Below are positions 16,440 to 23,368 of a stretch of 23,468 nt of DNA, piece after piece. The notes below the pieces were generated by a model. That model was not told where the DNA came from, did no database searches, and saw only the letters and a program-made list of their open reading frames with translations. The position numbers and the translations under genes are program-made. This DNA is from Caryophanales bacterium (GTDB lineage Bacteria > Bacillota > Bacilli > Alicyclobacillales > SLC66): the NCBI GenBank assembly GCA_027341705.1, contig DAIELO010000004.1, positions 1 to 23,468 on the forward strand, in the 5' to 3' direction. Numbering within the stretch: the first letter of the stretch is position 1; each line of letters opens with the position of its first letter.

Positions 16440-18500
16440 GTGATCGTGCCGGATTGGCGAGAGTCGCTGAAAACCAAAAGCGTTCATCTCATACCCGGCG
16501 TCGGCCCTGAACGGGCGAATAGACTTGCCGAATTGGGAATTCACAATGTATTTGACTTGCTTTTTTACTACCCGTTTCGCTATGAACAAACAAATGACCG
16601 GTGGCTAAGGGACAGCAATCCAGAAGTGGATGCGGTGTTCTTTGTGGACGGTGTCGCGACGGTGCGCATGCGCGGACGGATGAACACGATTAGCACTTGG
16701 GTGAAAAATGGCGATGAACGCGTGAAGGCGCTTTTTTTCAATCAACCGTACTTACGTCATCAATTAAAAGACGGTATTTTGCTTCGGCTAAAAGGTAAAT
16801 TCGACCATAAGAGTAATACGATAGTAGTTTCCCGTTATGAGATGATGCGTCACACTACATCAACTCCCACGATCATCCCTGTTTATCGTGCGAATCCGTA
16901 TTGGGGACAACTTATGTTGCGTAAAATCATTCAAGAAGGCGTACATATTTTTTCGGTGGAAATAGGGGAGGATTTGCCGGAACTCTTGCGCGACAAATAT
17001 CGATTAGTGACACTGCAAACTGCGGTCGTGAACATGCATCAGCCGGCAAATCAGGAAGCGCTTAGGCAAGCAAGAAGAAGAATTGTTTTTGAAGAATTTT
17101 TACGATTTCAGCTTGAAATTCAGGGCTTTCGCAAAAACCGTGAACAATATCGTCAACAACCGTTGTCAATGCCGTTATTACAAGCATACGCAGAGGATTT
17201 TTTTGGTACGCTTGCTTTTTCTCCTACTAATGGCCAACGAGAAGCACTTGCAGAAATACTCGCGGATATCGCTGCAGATTTACCGATGCATCGCTTGTTG
17301 CACGGTGAAGTAGGGGCAGGCAAGACGCTGGTGGTCTTTGCAGTAGTGGCTGCGCTTGCCAAGATGGGGTATCAGACAGCGATGATGGTTCCGACAAGTG
17401 TATTGGCTTGGCAACACGTTAACTCGGCCAAGCAATTGCTCGAACCGTTAGGGGTGCGTGTGGGCTATGTCAGTGGGCTTTTTTCAACACAAGAAAGAGA
17501 ACGGCTTTTTGCACAAATAGCCGTTGGGGAACTGGATCTGATTATCGGTACCCAAGTGCTGACGCGAGCAGATCTGTCCATCCCTCGTTTGCGACTGGTA
17601 GTCATTGATGAACAACATCGCTTTGGCGTGCAAGCGCGTAAACTTTTGCGCATGAAAGGGGAGGCGGCAGATGTGCTGCAGATGACAGCTACGCCCATCC
17701 CAAGAACCTATGCACTTACCGTTTATGGCGATGTGTCGGTTTCGGCGCTACGTGAATTGCCGCCTGGTCGGATACCTGTAAACACACAACTGATAGATCC
17801 AGCAAAAGAACAGCAGGTGCTACGTTTTTTGCGTAATCAACTGGCCCGTGGCAAGCAGGCTTTTGTCATTGCACCGCGAATTGCACCACCAGAAGTCGTG
17901 ACAGATGATGATTACAGTGCCCAAACATTGTTTACAAAACTGGAAGAGGAACTGGCTGGTTTTGTGCTCGGTTTAGTACATGGCAATCAGCCTGAAGCAG
18001 AGCGGATGCGCGTGATGGACGACTTTACAAGTGGACAAGTGCAGGTGTTGATTGCCACCACCATCATTGAGGTAGGCGTGAATGTGCCCAATGCGACAGT
18101 CATTCTGATTTATGGCGGTGATCGCTTTGGATTGGCCACCTTGCATCAGTTGCGCGGTCGCGTCGGACGTTCTAATGAACCTGCTCACTGTGTGGTCATT
18201 GCTCGCCCTGAGAGTGACTATGGCAAAGCTCGTCTAGAGGCCTTTTTGCAAAGTGACGATGGATTTTATCTAGCAGAACAAGATCTTCTCCTGCGTGGAC
18301 CTGGGGAAGCGTTTGGAGAGCGCCAGAGTGGGATTCCCATCTTTGCGGTAGGTGATGTGATTCGCGATATGAAGGCGATGCAAACTGCTCGTCTTGTGGT
18401 GCAAGAATGGCTAAATGCAGAGGATTTCTGGCTGCTCCCAGCGTACAGTGCGCTGAGACAAGTAGTGCTCGAACAGGTGGATGGGCATGCCGATGCATAA
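16440..18500 (+). CDS. recG: ATP-dependent DNA helicase RecG
   Basis: Helicase that remodels stalled replication forks and branched recombination intermediates. The N-terminal wedge domain begins HLIPGVGPERANRL. The helicase part has a Walker A motif HGEVGAGKT, Walker B region VIDEQHRFGVQ, TATPIPRT, the second-lobe VLIATTIIEVGVNVP and motif VI QLRGRVGRS, followed by the TRG-like segment. The length is 686 residues, normal for the family. The start is GTG with GGGAGG about 11 bases upstream. The 3' end overlaps the psd start by 14 bases, suggesting coupled expression with a lipid-synthesis gene, an unusual partner. Confidence 0.97.
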   Translation: MIVPDWRESLKTKSVHLIPGVGPERANRLAELGIHNVFDLLFYYPFRYEQTNDRWLRDSNPEVDAVFFVDGVATVRMRGRMNTISTWVKNGDERVKALFFNQPYLRHQLKDGILLRLKGKFDHKSNTIVVSRYEMMRHTTSTPTIIPVYRANPYWGQLMLRKIIQEGVHIFSVEIGEDLPELLRDKYRLVTLQTAVVNMHQPANQEALRQARRRIVFEEFLRFQLEIQGFRKNREQYRQQPLSMPLLQAYAEDFFGTLAFSPTNGQREALAEILADIAADLPMHRLLHGEVGAGKTLVVFAVVAALAKMGYQTAMMVPTSVLAWQHVNSAKQLLEPLGVRVGYVSGLFSTQERERLFAQIAVGELDLIIGTQVLTRADLSIPRLRLVVIDEQHRFGVQARKLLRMKGEAADVLQMTATPIPRTYALTVYGDVSVSALRELPPGRIPVNTQLIDPAKEQQVLRFLRNQLARGKQAFVIAPRIAPPEVVTDDDYSAQTLFTKLEEELAGFVLGLVHGNQPEAERMRVMDDFTSGQVQVLIATTIIEVGVNVPNATVILIYGGDRFGLATLHQLRGRVGRSNEPAHCVVIARPESDYGKARLEAFLQSDDGFYLAEQDLLLRGPGEAFGERQSGIPIFAVGDVIRDMKAMQTARLVVQEWLNAEDFWLLPAYSALRQVVLEQVDGHADA

Positions 18501-19263
18501 ACACACGATCGATCAGCACTTTGTCTTGCCATTGTTGGCGACGCGTGCCTTCACTTACGTGGTTGGTCAACTGGCGAAAAGTCCACTCAGTCGATGGATT
18601 ATTCCCATTTATCTATTGCTCTACAAAATTAATCCTGCCGATGCGGAGAAACCATGGCAGCAATATCGTTCATTTGTGGAATTTTTCTCGCGCAAGTTAC
18701 AAACAGGCGCGCGGATGATGCCTGACGAACAAGGGCTCGTTCTTTCTCCTGTCGATGGACTCGTTATGGAAATTGGCACCATTAAAGAAGGTAAGGCGCT
18801 GCAGGCAAAAGGGGTAACCTATGCTTTGGAAGAATTGCTGACCGAGGGTGCTGAAAACTTTGCTGAGGGTGATTTCGTCACCTTATATTTAAGTCCCCGC
18901 GATTATCATCGCATTCACATTCCCATTGCAGCCACTTTACGACGCATCTATCGCGTAGCCGGCGCTTATTTTCCAGTGAATCAAAGGGGAATTAAGGCAA
19001 TACCTGGACTGTATATCAAGAATGAACGTGTGGTGGCATTTTTGCAATCTGTAAAAGGCTTGTATGCCATGGTGCCGGTGGGAGCAACTGTTGTCGGCAG
19101 TATCCAGTGGCATACTGCCGAATCCTATCGCCAAGGTGAAGAATTTGGCTGGTTTGAGATGGGCAGTACTGTGATCTTGATTTTTGAACGAGGTATGGTG
19201 GAATTCAATATTAAAAAAGGTGATTACATCAAGGCGAGAGCGGCGATTGGCGTTGCAAAATAA
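18487..19263 (+). CDS. psd: phosphatidylserine decarboxylase proenzyme
   Basis: Membrane-associated pyruvoyl enzyme that converts phosphatidylserine to phosphatidylethanolamine. The proenzyme cleaves itself between Gly and Ser of a G-S-T motif to form the pyruvoyl group. Here the motif is EMGSTVI with Ser227, where LGST is more usual. Other conserved elements are SPVDG with the catalytic Asp and YLSPRDYHRIHIP with the catalytic His. The protein has 258 residues from ATG 18487, chosen because AGGTGG ends six bases before it; ATG 18481 and 18493 are alternatives. It starts inside the recG 3' end. No phosphatidylserine synthase gene lies nearby. A hairpin follows directly after the stop. Confidence 0.94.
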   Translation: MPMHKHTIDQHFVLPLLATRAFTYVVGQLAKSPLSRWIIPIYLLLYKINPADAEKPWQQYRSFVEFFSRKLQTGARMMPDEQGLVLSPVDGLVMEIGTIKEGKALQAKGVTYALEELLTEGAENFAEGDFVTLYLSPRDYHRIHIPIAATLRRIYRVAGAYFPVNQRGIKAIPGLYIKNERVVAFLQSVKGLYAMVPVGATVVGSIQWHTAESYRQGEEFGWFEMGSTVILIFERGMVEFNIKKGDYIKARAAIGVAK

Positions 19264-19293
19264 CCCCCTTCGCCCGGGTATGCGAAGGGGGTT
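19262..19293 (+). terminator. strong hairpin directly after psd, terminator-like without U-tract
   Basis: AACCCCCTTCGC pairs perfectly with GCGAAGGGGGTT over 12 bases around an eight-base loop, and the stem begins within the psd stop codon. The following bases (GCCTTGTACG) are not a T-run, so it does not look like a classic rho-independent terminator. It may instead protect the 3' end of the recG-psd message. Confidence 0.55.
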
Positions 19294-19481
19294 GCCTTGT
19301 ACGATTATGTATGATCGTACTTGGCTACTGGGAGAGGAGAAACCAAAAGAGAAGTGTGAATCTCTTTTTGGTTGCCTTCACGACGATCTACGTCGCTATC
19401 CACAAGTCTCGACATCAGAGGGTGTTTTTATACCTTTCGTATGAGAATGTATGATACAGTACCATGTAGGGGTGCCAAGGC
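19264..19481. other. structured intergenic region between psd and rsmD
   Basis: This gap of 218 bases holds, after the first hairpin, a 7-base inverted repeat at 19299-19320 (GTACGAT/ATCGTAC), a hairpin at 19341-19373 with arms AACCAAAAGAGA and TCTCTTTTTGGTT (one bulge), and a short one at 19381-19395 (CGACG/CGTCG). GGTTGCCTT occurs twice, at 19290 and 19370, each time starting in the 3' arm of a hairpin. No known riboswitch or T-box is recognised. A weak open frame of 54 codons crosses it (19280-19444) without a ribosome binding site. Confidence 0.6.
19427..19455 (+). promoter_or_regulatory. weak candidate promoter for rsmD
   Basis: TATGAT at 19450-19455 is a good -10 box, but the -35 position 17 bases upstream is only TTTATA at 19427-19432. 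GTATGA is repeated at a period of ten bases around it (19439 and 19449). The prediction rests mainly on the -10 box. Confidence 0.33.
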
Positions 19482-20045
19482 ATGAGGATCATTGCAGGAA
19501 GATGGAAAGGAAGCCCTCTTAATGCTCCACCGGGCAAGCAGACAAGACCTACGGGAGACCGTGTAAAAGAAGCACTGTTTTCAATGATAGGGCCTTATTT
19601 TACAGGCGGAAAGTGTTTGGATCTGTTTGCTGGATCTGGAGCGTTGGGGTTAGAAGCGCTTAGTCGCGGGATGGATTTTGCTGTTTTTGTCGATATCAAA
19701 AGTGGAACCATCATTCGTAGCAATGTGGAGCGACTACGAGCAGAACAAATGGCGAAAATTATTCCTTTGCATTATGAGAAGGCGATTAAACGGTTGAGTG
19801 GTGACGATGTATTTGATCTGGTATTTCTGGATCCTCCGTATGCGCTTGGTGTTTTGCAGATGGCACTTAGCTCGCTTGTTGAACACCAGTTATTAAGCGA
19901 TGGAGCCACGGTGGTGGCAGAAATGGATCGAAGTACACCAATTCCCGTTATTGCTTCGCTTGAGCTTGTAAAGAGTAATGAATACGGGGCAACGCGCATT
20001 TGCATCTATAAAAAGCTCCAAGTTTACGCAGGAAGGGTCGATTAA
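19482..20045 (+). CDS. rsmD: 16S rRNA m2G966 methyltransferase RsmD
   Basis: SAM-dependent enzyme that methylates N2 of G966 in 16S rRNA. The protein of 187 residues begins MRIIAGRWKGSPLNAP, has the conserved RPTGDRVKEALFSM, the SAM-binding LDLFAGSGALGLEALSRG, and the catalytic FLDPPYALG. AGGGGTG lies about seven bases before the ATG. coaD follows after five bases; the rsmD-coaD pair is conserved in most Bacillota (ylbH-ylbI in B. subtilis). Confidence 0.97.
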   Translation: MRIIAGRWKGSPLNAPPGKQTRPTGDRVKEALFSMIGPYFTGGKCLDLFAGSGALGLEALSRGMDFAVFVDIKSGTIIRSNVERLRAEQMAKIIPLHYEKAIKRLSGDDVFDLVFLDPPYALGVLQMALSSLVEHQLLSDGATVVAEMDRSTPIPVIASLELVKSNEYGATRICIYKKLQVYAGRVD

Positions 20046-20050
20046 CAGAG

Positions 20051-20557
20051 ATGAATTTACCGCGAATCGCTGTCTATGGCGGCAGCTTCGATCCGATAAC
20101 AAAAGGTCATTTGGATATTGTGGAACGAGGAGCAAGGATTTTTGATCAAGTGATCGTGGCGGTGCTCGTGAATTTACGCAAAGAACCGCTATTTACTGTA
20201 GAAGAAAGAATGGAATTTATCGCTAACGCAACTAGTCATCTGCCCACTGTGACAGTTGATCATTTCCCGGGATTATTAGTCAATTATTTGAAGGCAAAAC
20301 AGGCTGGTTTTATTATCCGCGGATTGCGGGCGGTCAGTGATTTTGAAAGTGAGCTACAGCTTGCGTCAATGAACAGGGAGCTCGATCCTGATTCGGAAAC
20401 GATCTTTATTCCCACGCACCACGAATACTCTTACCTGAGCTCAAGCATCATCAAAGAAATTGCACGCCACGGTGGCGATGTCACGCGTTTTGTTCCTGCG
20501 ATCGTCAATGATGCACTAATAAAAAAATACGAGGATTATCCGCAAGATTTTAGTTGA
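20051..20557 (+). CDS. coaD: phosphopantetheine adenylyltransferase
   Basis: Fourth enzyme of coenzyme A synthesis, joining AMP from ATP to 4'-phosphopantetheine to give dephospho-CoA. The 168-residue protein contains AVYGGSFDPITKGHLDI with the nucleotidyltransferase T-x-G-H motif, IIRGLRAVSDFE, and the ATP-binding YSYLSSSIIKEI. The Shine-Dalgarno is weak (AAGGG about 14 bases upstream), so translation is probably coupled to rsmD five bases before. The substrate is made by CoaBC, encoded at the other end of the window. Confidence 0.97.
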   Translation: MNLPRIAVYGGSFDPITKGHLDIVERGARIFDQVIVAVLVNLRKEPLFTVEERMEFIANATSHLPTVTVDHFPGLLVNYLKAKQAGFIIRGLRAVSDFESELQLASMNRELDPDSETIFIPTHHEYSYLSSSIIKEIARHGGDVTRFVPAIVNDALIKKYEDYPQDFS

Positions 20558-20601
20558 CAATGAAGGTAGCTCCCCGCGTCAAATGGAGAGGGGGTACTGT
20601 C

Positions 20602-21393
20602 GTGCAAAAACCGCGTATCGGACTGGCTTTAGGTAGTGGTGGTGCAAGGGGATTTGCGCACATTGGTGTGTTGCAAGTATTGGAAGAGGCAAAGGTGCCG
20701 ATTCATATGATTGCAGGATCAAGCATGGGAAGCATGATCGGTGCCATTTATGCTACGGGCGCACCTGTGAAACGGATGGAACAACTTGCCTGTCATCTTC
20801 CTGTGTCACAATGGATGGATGTCACTATTCCCCATATGGGAGTCATCGCTGGTGAACGATTTCATCGGTTAATCAAGCTTTTGACAAAAGAAATGAATTT
20901 TGCTGACACGATATTACCGCTTGCGATTGTCGCGACTGATTTAGAACAAGGGGAACGTGTTACTTTTACTGAAGGTCCCATACACGAAGCGGTACGAGCC
21001 AGTGTGGCGATACCAGGCGTGTTTACTCCGCACAAGTTTAATGGTCGTCTGCTGGTGGATGGAGGTGTGATCGATCGTGTGCCAATCAAGGCGGCACGTG
21101 ATCTTGGCGCGGATTTCGTGATTGCGGTAGATGTGGGGCTATTTGACAAATTGCCGCCCGTCAGAAATGTTGTTGACGTGATCGTCCAGTCGATTGATAT
21201 TATGGAGCGAGAAGTGTTTCGCTATCGCATCTTGGACGCGGACTTCGTTGTGCGGCCGGAATTGGATTTGATGAGCTCAATTGCGTTTTCTCGTGCACAA
21301 AAAGCGATTGTGGCAGGACGAACCGCGATGCAAAAATCACTTTCACAGTTGCTCTCGTTGCTTGATGAATGGAGAGGTGCAGACAGCAAATGA
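20602..21393 (+). CDS. ylbK: patatin-like phospholipase / RssA-family serine hydrolase (YlbK type)
   Basis: Predicted Ser-Asp dyad hydrolase acting on lipids; the physiological substrate is unknown. It has the oxyanion motif GSGGARGFAHIG, nucleophile Ser41 in GSSMG, and catalytic Asp153 in VDGG. The protein has 263 residues from GTG 20602. That start is preferred over in-frame TTG 20554 and ATG 20560, because GGAGAGGGGG ends seven bases before the GTG and the conserved fold begins only six residues later (PRIGLALGSGG). No signal peptide or membrane helix is seen. The stop overlaps the next gene (ATGA), the same pairing as ylbK-ylbL in B. subtilis; ylbJ, which lies before it there, is absent. 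Confidence 0.9.
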   Translation: MQKPRIGLALGSGGARGFAHIGVLQVLEEAKVPIHMIAGSSMGSMIGAIYATGAPVKRMEQLACHLPVSQWMDVTIPHMGVIAGERFHRLIKLLTKEMNFADTILPLAIVATDLEQGERVTFTEGPIHEAVRASVAIPGVFTPHKFNGRLLVDGGVIDRVPIKAARDLGADFVIAVDVGLFDKLPPVRNVVDVIVQSIDIMEREVFRYRILDADFVVRPELDLMSSIAFSRAQKAIVAGRTAMQKSLSQLLSLLDEWRGADSK

Positions 21394-22475
21394 AGAGAGA
21401 GAAAAGTAGACACAAAACACGCTCGATGGCACGTTTCGCATGGTTGGGTGCAGCGATTGGTGTGGTGATTTTAGTTATTTTGGTATTCATTCCAATGCCA
21501 TATTACTTTTTCTCACCAGGGGAAGCGCAACCTCTTTCACCAATCATCACTGTAAAAGGCGGACATAAGACGGCAAAAGGGGAGTTTATGCTCACTTCTG
21601 TTTTTGTCTTGTACACGCAAAATATCTATGAATTTTTATTTGGCCTGACCATACCTCATCACCAGATTTTATCGGTGCAAGAGGTGAGCGCTGGTTTGCC
21701 TGACAATGAATATAACGCGATTGAAGCGTACATGATGCAGAGTTCGCACCAAAATGCGCAAATTGCTGCACTACGTTACTTGCATTTGCCGGTTAGCGTA
21801 AAATCAGTGGGCGTTTATGTGATGTATGTGGAGCCTAATTCTTCTGCGCAGCACTTGTTACGGGATGGGGATATTATCCTTGCTATTAACCATCAGTCCA
21901 TTCGCGATCCGCAACAATTGATATCAGCATTGCAACATGATCGTGTAGGGCAAACGGTAACACTTACCATTCGTAGAGGTAAGCAGGTAAAAACAGTTAG
22001 GGTAAAGCTCATCAACTTAACTGCTCTTCCAGGATCACACACAACGCGTGCCGGAATTGGTATACTACCTAGTGTAGCGGAGTCAGTATCAAGTCCATAC
22101 CATGTGAGCATTCGCACAGGCAATCTTGATGGACCTTCTGCCGGATTTATGTTTTCGTTGGAAATCGTCAATCAGCTTTATCGTGGAGGAAATTTAACAG
22201 ACGGGTACAAAATCGCCGGTACGGGGACCATTGACGCCAACGGAACGATCGGACAAATTGGCGGGGTGGAACATAAGGTGGTTGCGGCAAGTGTTGCAGG
22301 TGCTCAGTATTTTTTGGTTCCACAAGATACAAAAAAAGGAGACACCAATCAAATTCATGCTGAACAGACAGTTAAAAATCTACATTTGAATATTAAAGTA
22401 ATTCCCGTTCACACCTTGGCAGAGGCCGTTCGTATTTTGAAATCACTCCCACTAAAAACGGGAAAGCCTACTTAA
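21390..22475 (+). CDS. ylbL: membrane-anchored PDZ / Lon-like serine protease (YlbL/SepM type)
   Basis: Surface protease with the Lon-type Ser-Lys dyad. The 361-residue protein starts with a basic cytoplasmic stretch and one membrane helix (about residues 15-38), then an external part with a PDZ domain (about 135-210, with VEPNSSAQHLLRDGDIILAI) and a Lon protease domain. The catalytic Ser250 is in DGPSAG and the Lys296 in GGVEHKV, with GTIDANGTIGQIGG between, so the dyad is complete. SepM of streptococci processes a signalling peptide; the substrate here is unknown. ATG 21390 is chosen over ATG 21369 because it gives an ATGA overlap with ylbK and GGAGAGG lies upstream, though 12 bases away. 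Confidence 0.92.
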   Translation: MKREKSRHKTRSMARFAWLGAAIGVVILVILVFIPMPYYFFSPGEAQPLSPIITVKGGHKTAKGEFMLTSVFVLYTQNIYEFLFGLTIPHHQILSVQEVSAGLPDNEYNAIEAYMMQSSHQNAQIAALRYLHLPVSVKSVGVYVMYVEPNSSAQHLLRDGDIILAINHQSIRDPQQLISALQHDRVGQTVTLTIRRGKQVKTVRVKLINLTALPGSHTTRAGIGILPSVAESVSSPYHVSIRTGNLDGPSAGFMFSLEIVNQLYRGGNLTDGYKIAGTGTIDANGTIGQIGGVEHKVVAASVAGAQYFLVPQDTKKGDTNQIHAEQTVKNLHLNIKVIPVHTLAEAVRILKSLPLKTGKPT

Positions 22476-22479
22476 ATGT

Positions 22480-22508
22480 TTGACACATGCTCTCGCTGTT
22501 TGTATACT
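22480..22508 (+). promoter_or_regulatory. strong sigma-A promoter for yceD-rpmF
   Basis: TTGACA at 22480-22485 is a perfect -35 box and TATACT at 22503-22508 matches five of six -10 positions, with a 17-base spacer. The predicted transcription start, about 22515, lies 25 bases before the GTG of the YceD-family gene. The box begins four bases after the ylbL stop. A longer open frame that would start with the TTG of the -35 box is therefore not the real gene start. Confidence 0.88.
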
Positions 22509-22539
22509 ATTTGCTGTTATGAATGGAGTGAACACCATC

Positions 22540-23064
22540 GTGGACATTGATTGGTTATTAGCGTCAAAACCCGAAGGCACACTCTTGGCAGGAGAAGTAC
22601 CAGTGGTTTTGGAGTACCCAGAACGCCTTGATGTGGTAAGTGTTGAACCTGTCTTGGTGGTTGGCAATGCTGTAGTTCGTGGACATGTGATGACAGTGGA
22701 TGCAACACTCAAAACCACTGTGGTGTATCGCTGTGTAAGGTGTTTATCTCCATTTTCTAGTGTGCTTACGGCAACGCTCCATGAACAATTTTCGCAGTTG
22801 CCGGTCAATGAAGAAGATGAGGACAATGAAATTATTTTCATAAGCGAACCGATGATTCACATGGATTCCTATGTTGAACAAGCACTGTTGCTCGCGCTGC
22901 AGCAAAATCCAGTTTGCAATGCAGACTGTAAGGGGTTGTGCTTTGTTTGCGGCGCGGATTTGAACATCAGGGAATGTGGGTGTAATCGCAAGCCGATCGA
23001 TCCGCGACTTGAGGTGCTGGCTCAAGTACTTGATGAGATGAGTATAGACAAAGATAGTGATTAG
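22540..23064 (+). CDS. yceD: YceD/DUF177 family protein (YlbN type), 23S rRNA accumulation factor family
   Basis: Small protein encoded almost always just before rpmF; in E. coli and plants relatives are linked to 23S rRNA accumulation, but the mechanism is unknown. The C-terminal half carries the typical cysteine pattern: CVRC, then CNADCKGLCFVCGADLN and ECGC, which may bind metal. An acidic run (NEEDEDNE) lies in the middle. GTG 22540 is chosen because it lies behind the promoter start and has GGAGTG upstream; it gives 174 residues. ATG 22519 would have almost no leader. rpmF follows after 21 bases and shares the promoter at 22480. Confidence 0.9.
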   Translation: MDIDWLLASKPEGTLLAGEVPVVLEYPERLDVVSVEPVLVVGNAVVRGHVMTVDATLKTTVVYRCVRCLSPFSSVLTATLHEQFSQLPVNEEDEDNEIIFISEPMIHMDSYVEQALLLALQQNPVCNADCKGLCFVCGADLNIRECGCNRKPIDPRLEVLAQVLDEMSIDKDSD

Positions 23065-23085
23065 TTGATTTAGGAGGTGGAAAAT

Positions 23086-23256
23086 ATGGCAGTACCGCAA
23101 CATCGAACTTCGAAAACTCGCAAAAGGCTTCGCAGGACGCACTTTAAGTTGACAGTTCCGGGGATGATTGAATGTTCTCATTGTCACGAACTAAAGATGT
23201 CGCATCGCGTGTGCCCAAGCTGCGGTTATTATAACGGACGTCAAGTTCGTGCCTAG
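23086..23256 (+). CDS. rpmF: 50S ribosomal protein L32
   Basis: Ribosomal protein of 56 residues, starting [20 protein letters not shown], a standard L32 N-terminus, with a zinc ribbon formed by CSHC and CPSC. Together with L28 it shows that the zinc-binding forms of both proteins are encoded here. A very good Shine-Dalgarno, AGGAGGTGG, lies six bases before the ATG. It is co-transcribed with the YceD-family gene and ends at a terminator five bases downstream. Confidence 0.97.
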   Translation: MAVPQHRTSKTRKRLRRTHFKLTVPGMIECSHCHELKMSHRVCPSCGYYNGRQVRA

Positions 23257-23260
23257 TCAT

Positions 23261-23307
23261 AAAAAAGAGAGTCGAGGCGTGATTGCGTCGTTGACGCTCT
23301 TTTTTTT
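23261..23307 (+). terminator. rho-independent terminator after rpmF
   Basis: AAAAAAGAG at 23261 pairs with CTCTTTTTT ending at 23305, continued by GTC/GAC after one mismatch and an inner stem around 23276-23289, then a run of eight T to 23307. It separates the ribosomal-protein unit from fapR. Confidence 0.85.
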
Positions 23308-23322
23308 ATCTTGTTAGCAGGG

Positions 23323-23350
23323 TTGACATATTACATATAAAGCGCAAAAT
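23323..23350 (+). promoter_or_regulatory. candidate sigma-A promoter for fapR
   Basis: TTGACA at 23323-23328 is perfect, with CAAAAT at 23345-23350 after a 16-base spacer as the best -10 box (four of six). Its place just behind a terminator and before fapR fits. No sequence resembling the palindromic FapR operator of Bacillus is recognised around it. Confidence 0.45.
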
Positions 23351-23368
23351 GAGTTGGGGTGTCGTTAT

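Noticed and set aside
18196..18570. A 124-codon - strand frame across the recG-psd junction
   Set aside because: It is antisense to the conserved C-terminal part of RecG and the N-terminus of Psd, has a His-rich composition typical of shadow frames, and lacks a start signal.
20554..20584. TTGACA at the coaD-ylbK junction as a -35 box
   Set aside because: The best -10 candidate (TCAAAT at 20579) needs a 19-base spacer; the TTGACA is made of the coaD stop region, so chance is more likely.
23323..23368. A FapR operator in front of fapR
   Set aside because: The region was read for the palindromic site known from Bacillus but no matching inverted repeat was found, so no operator is claimed.
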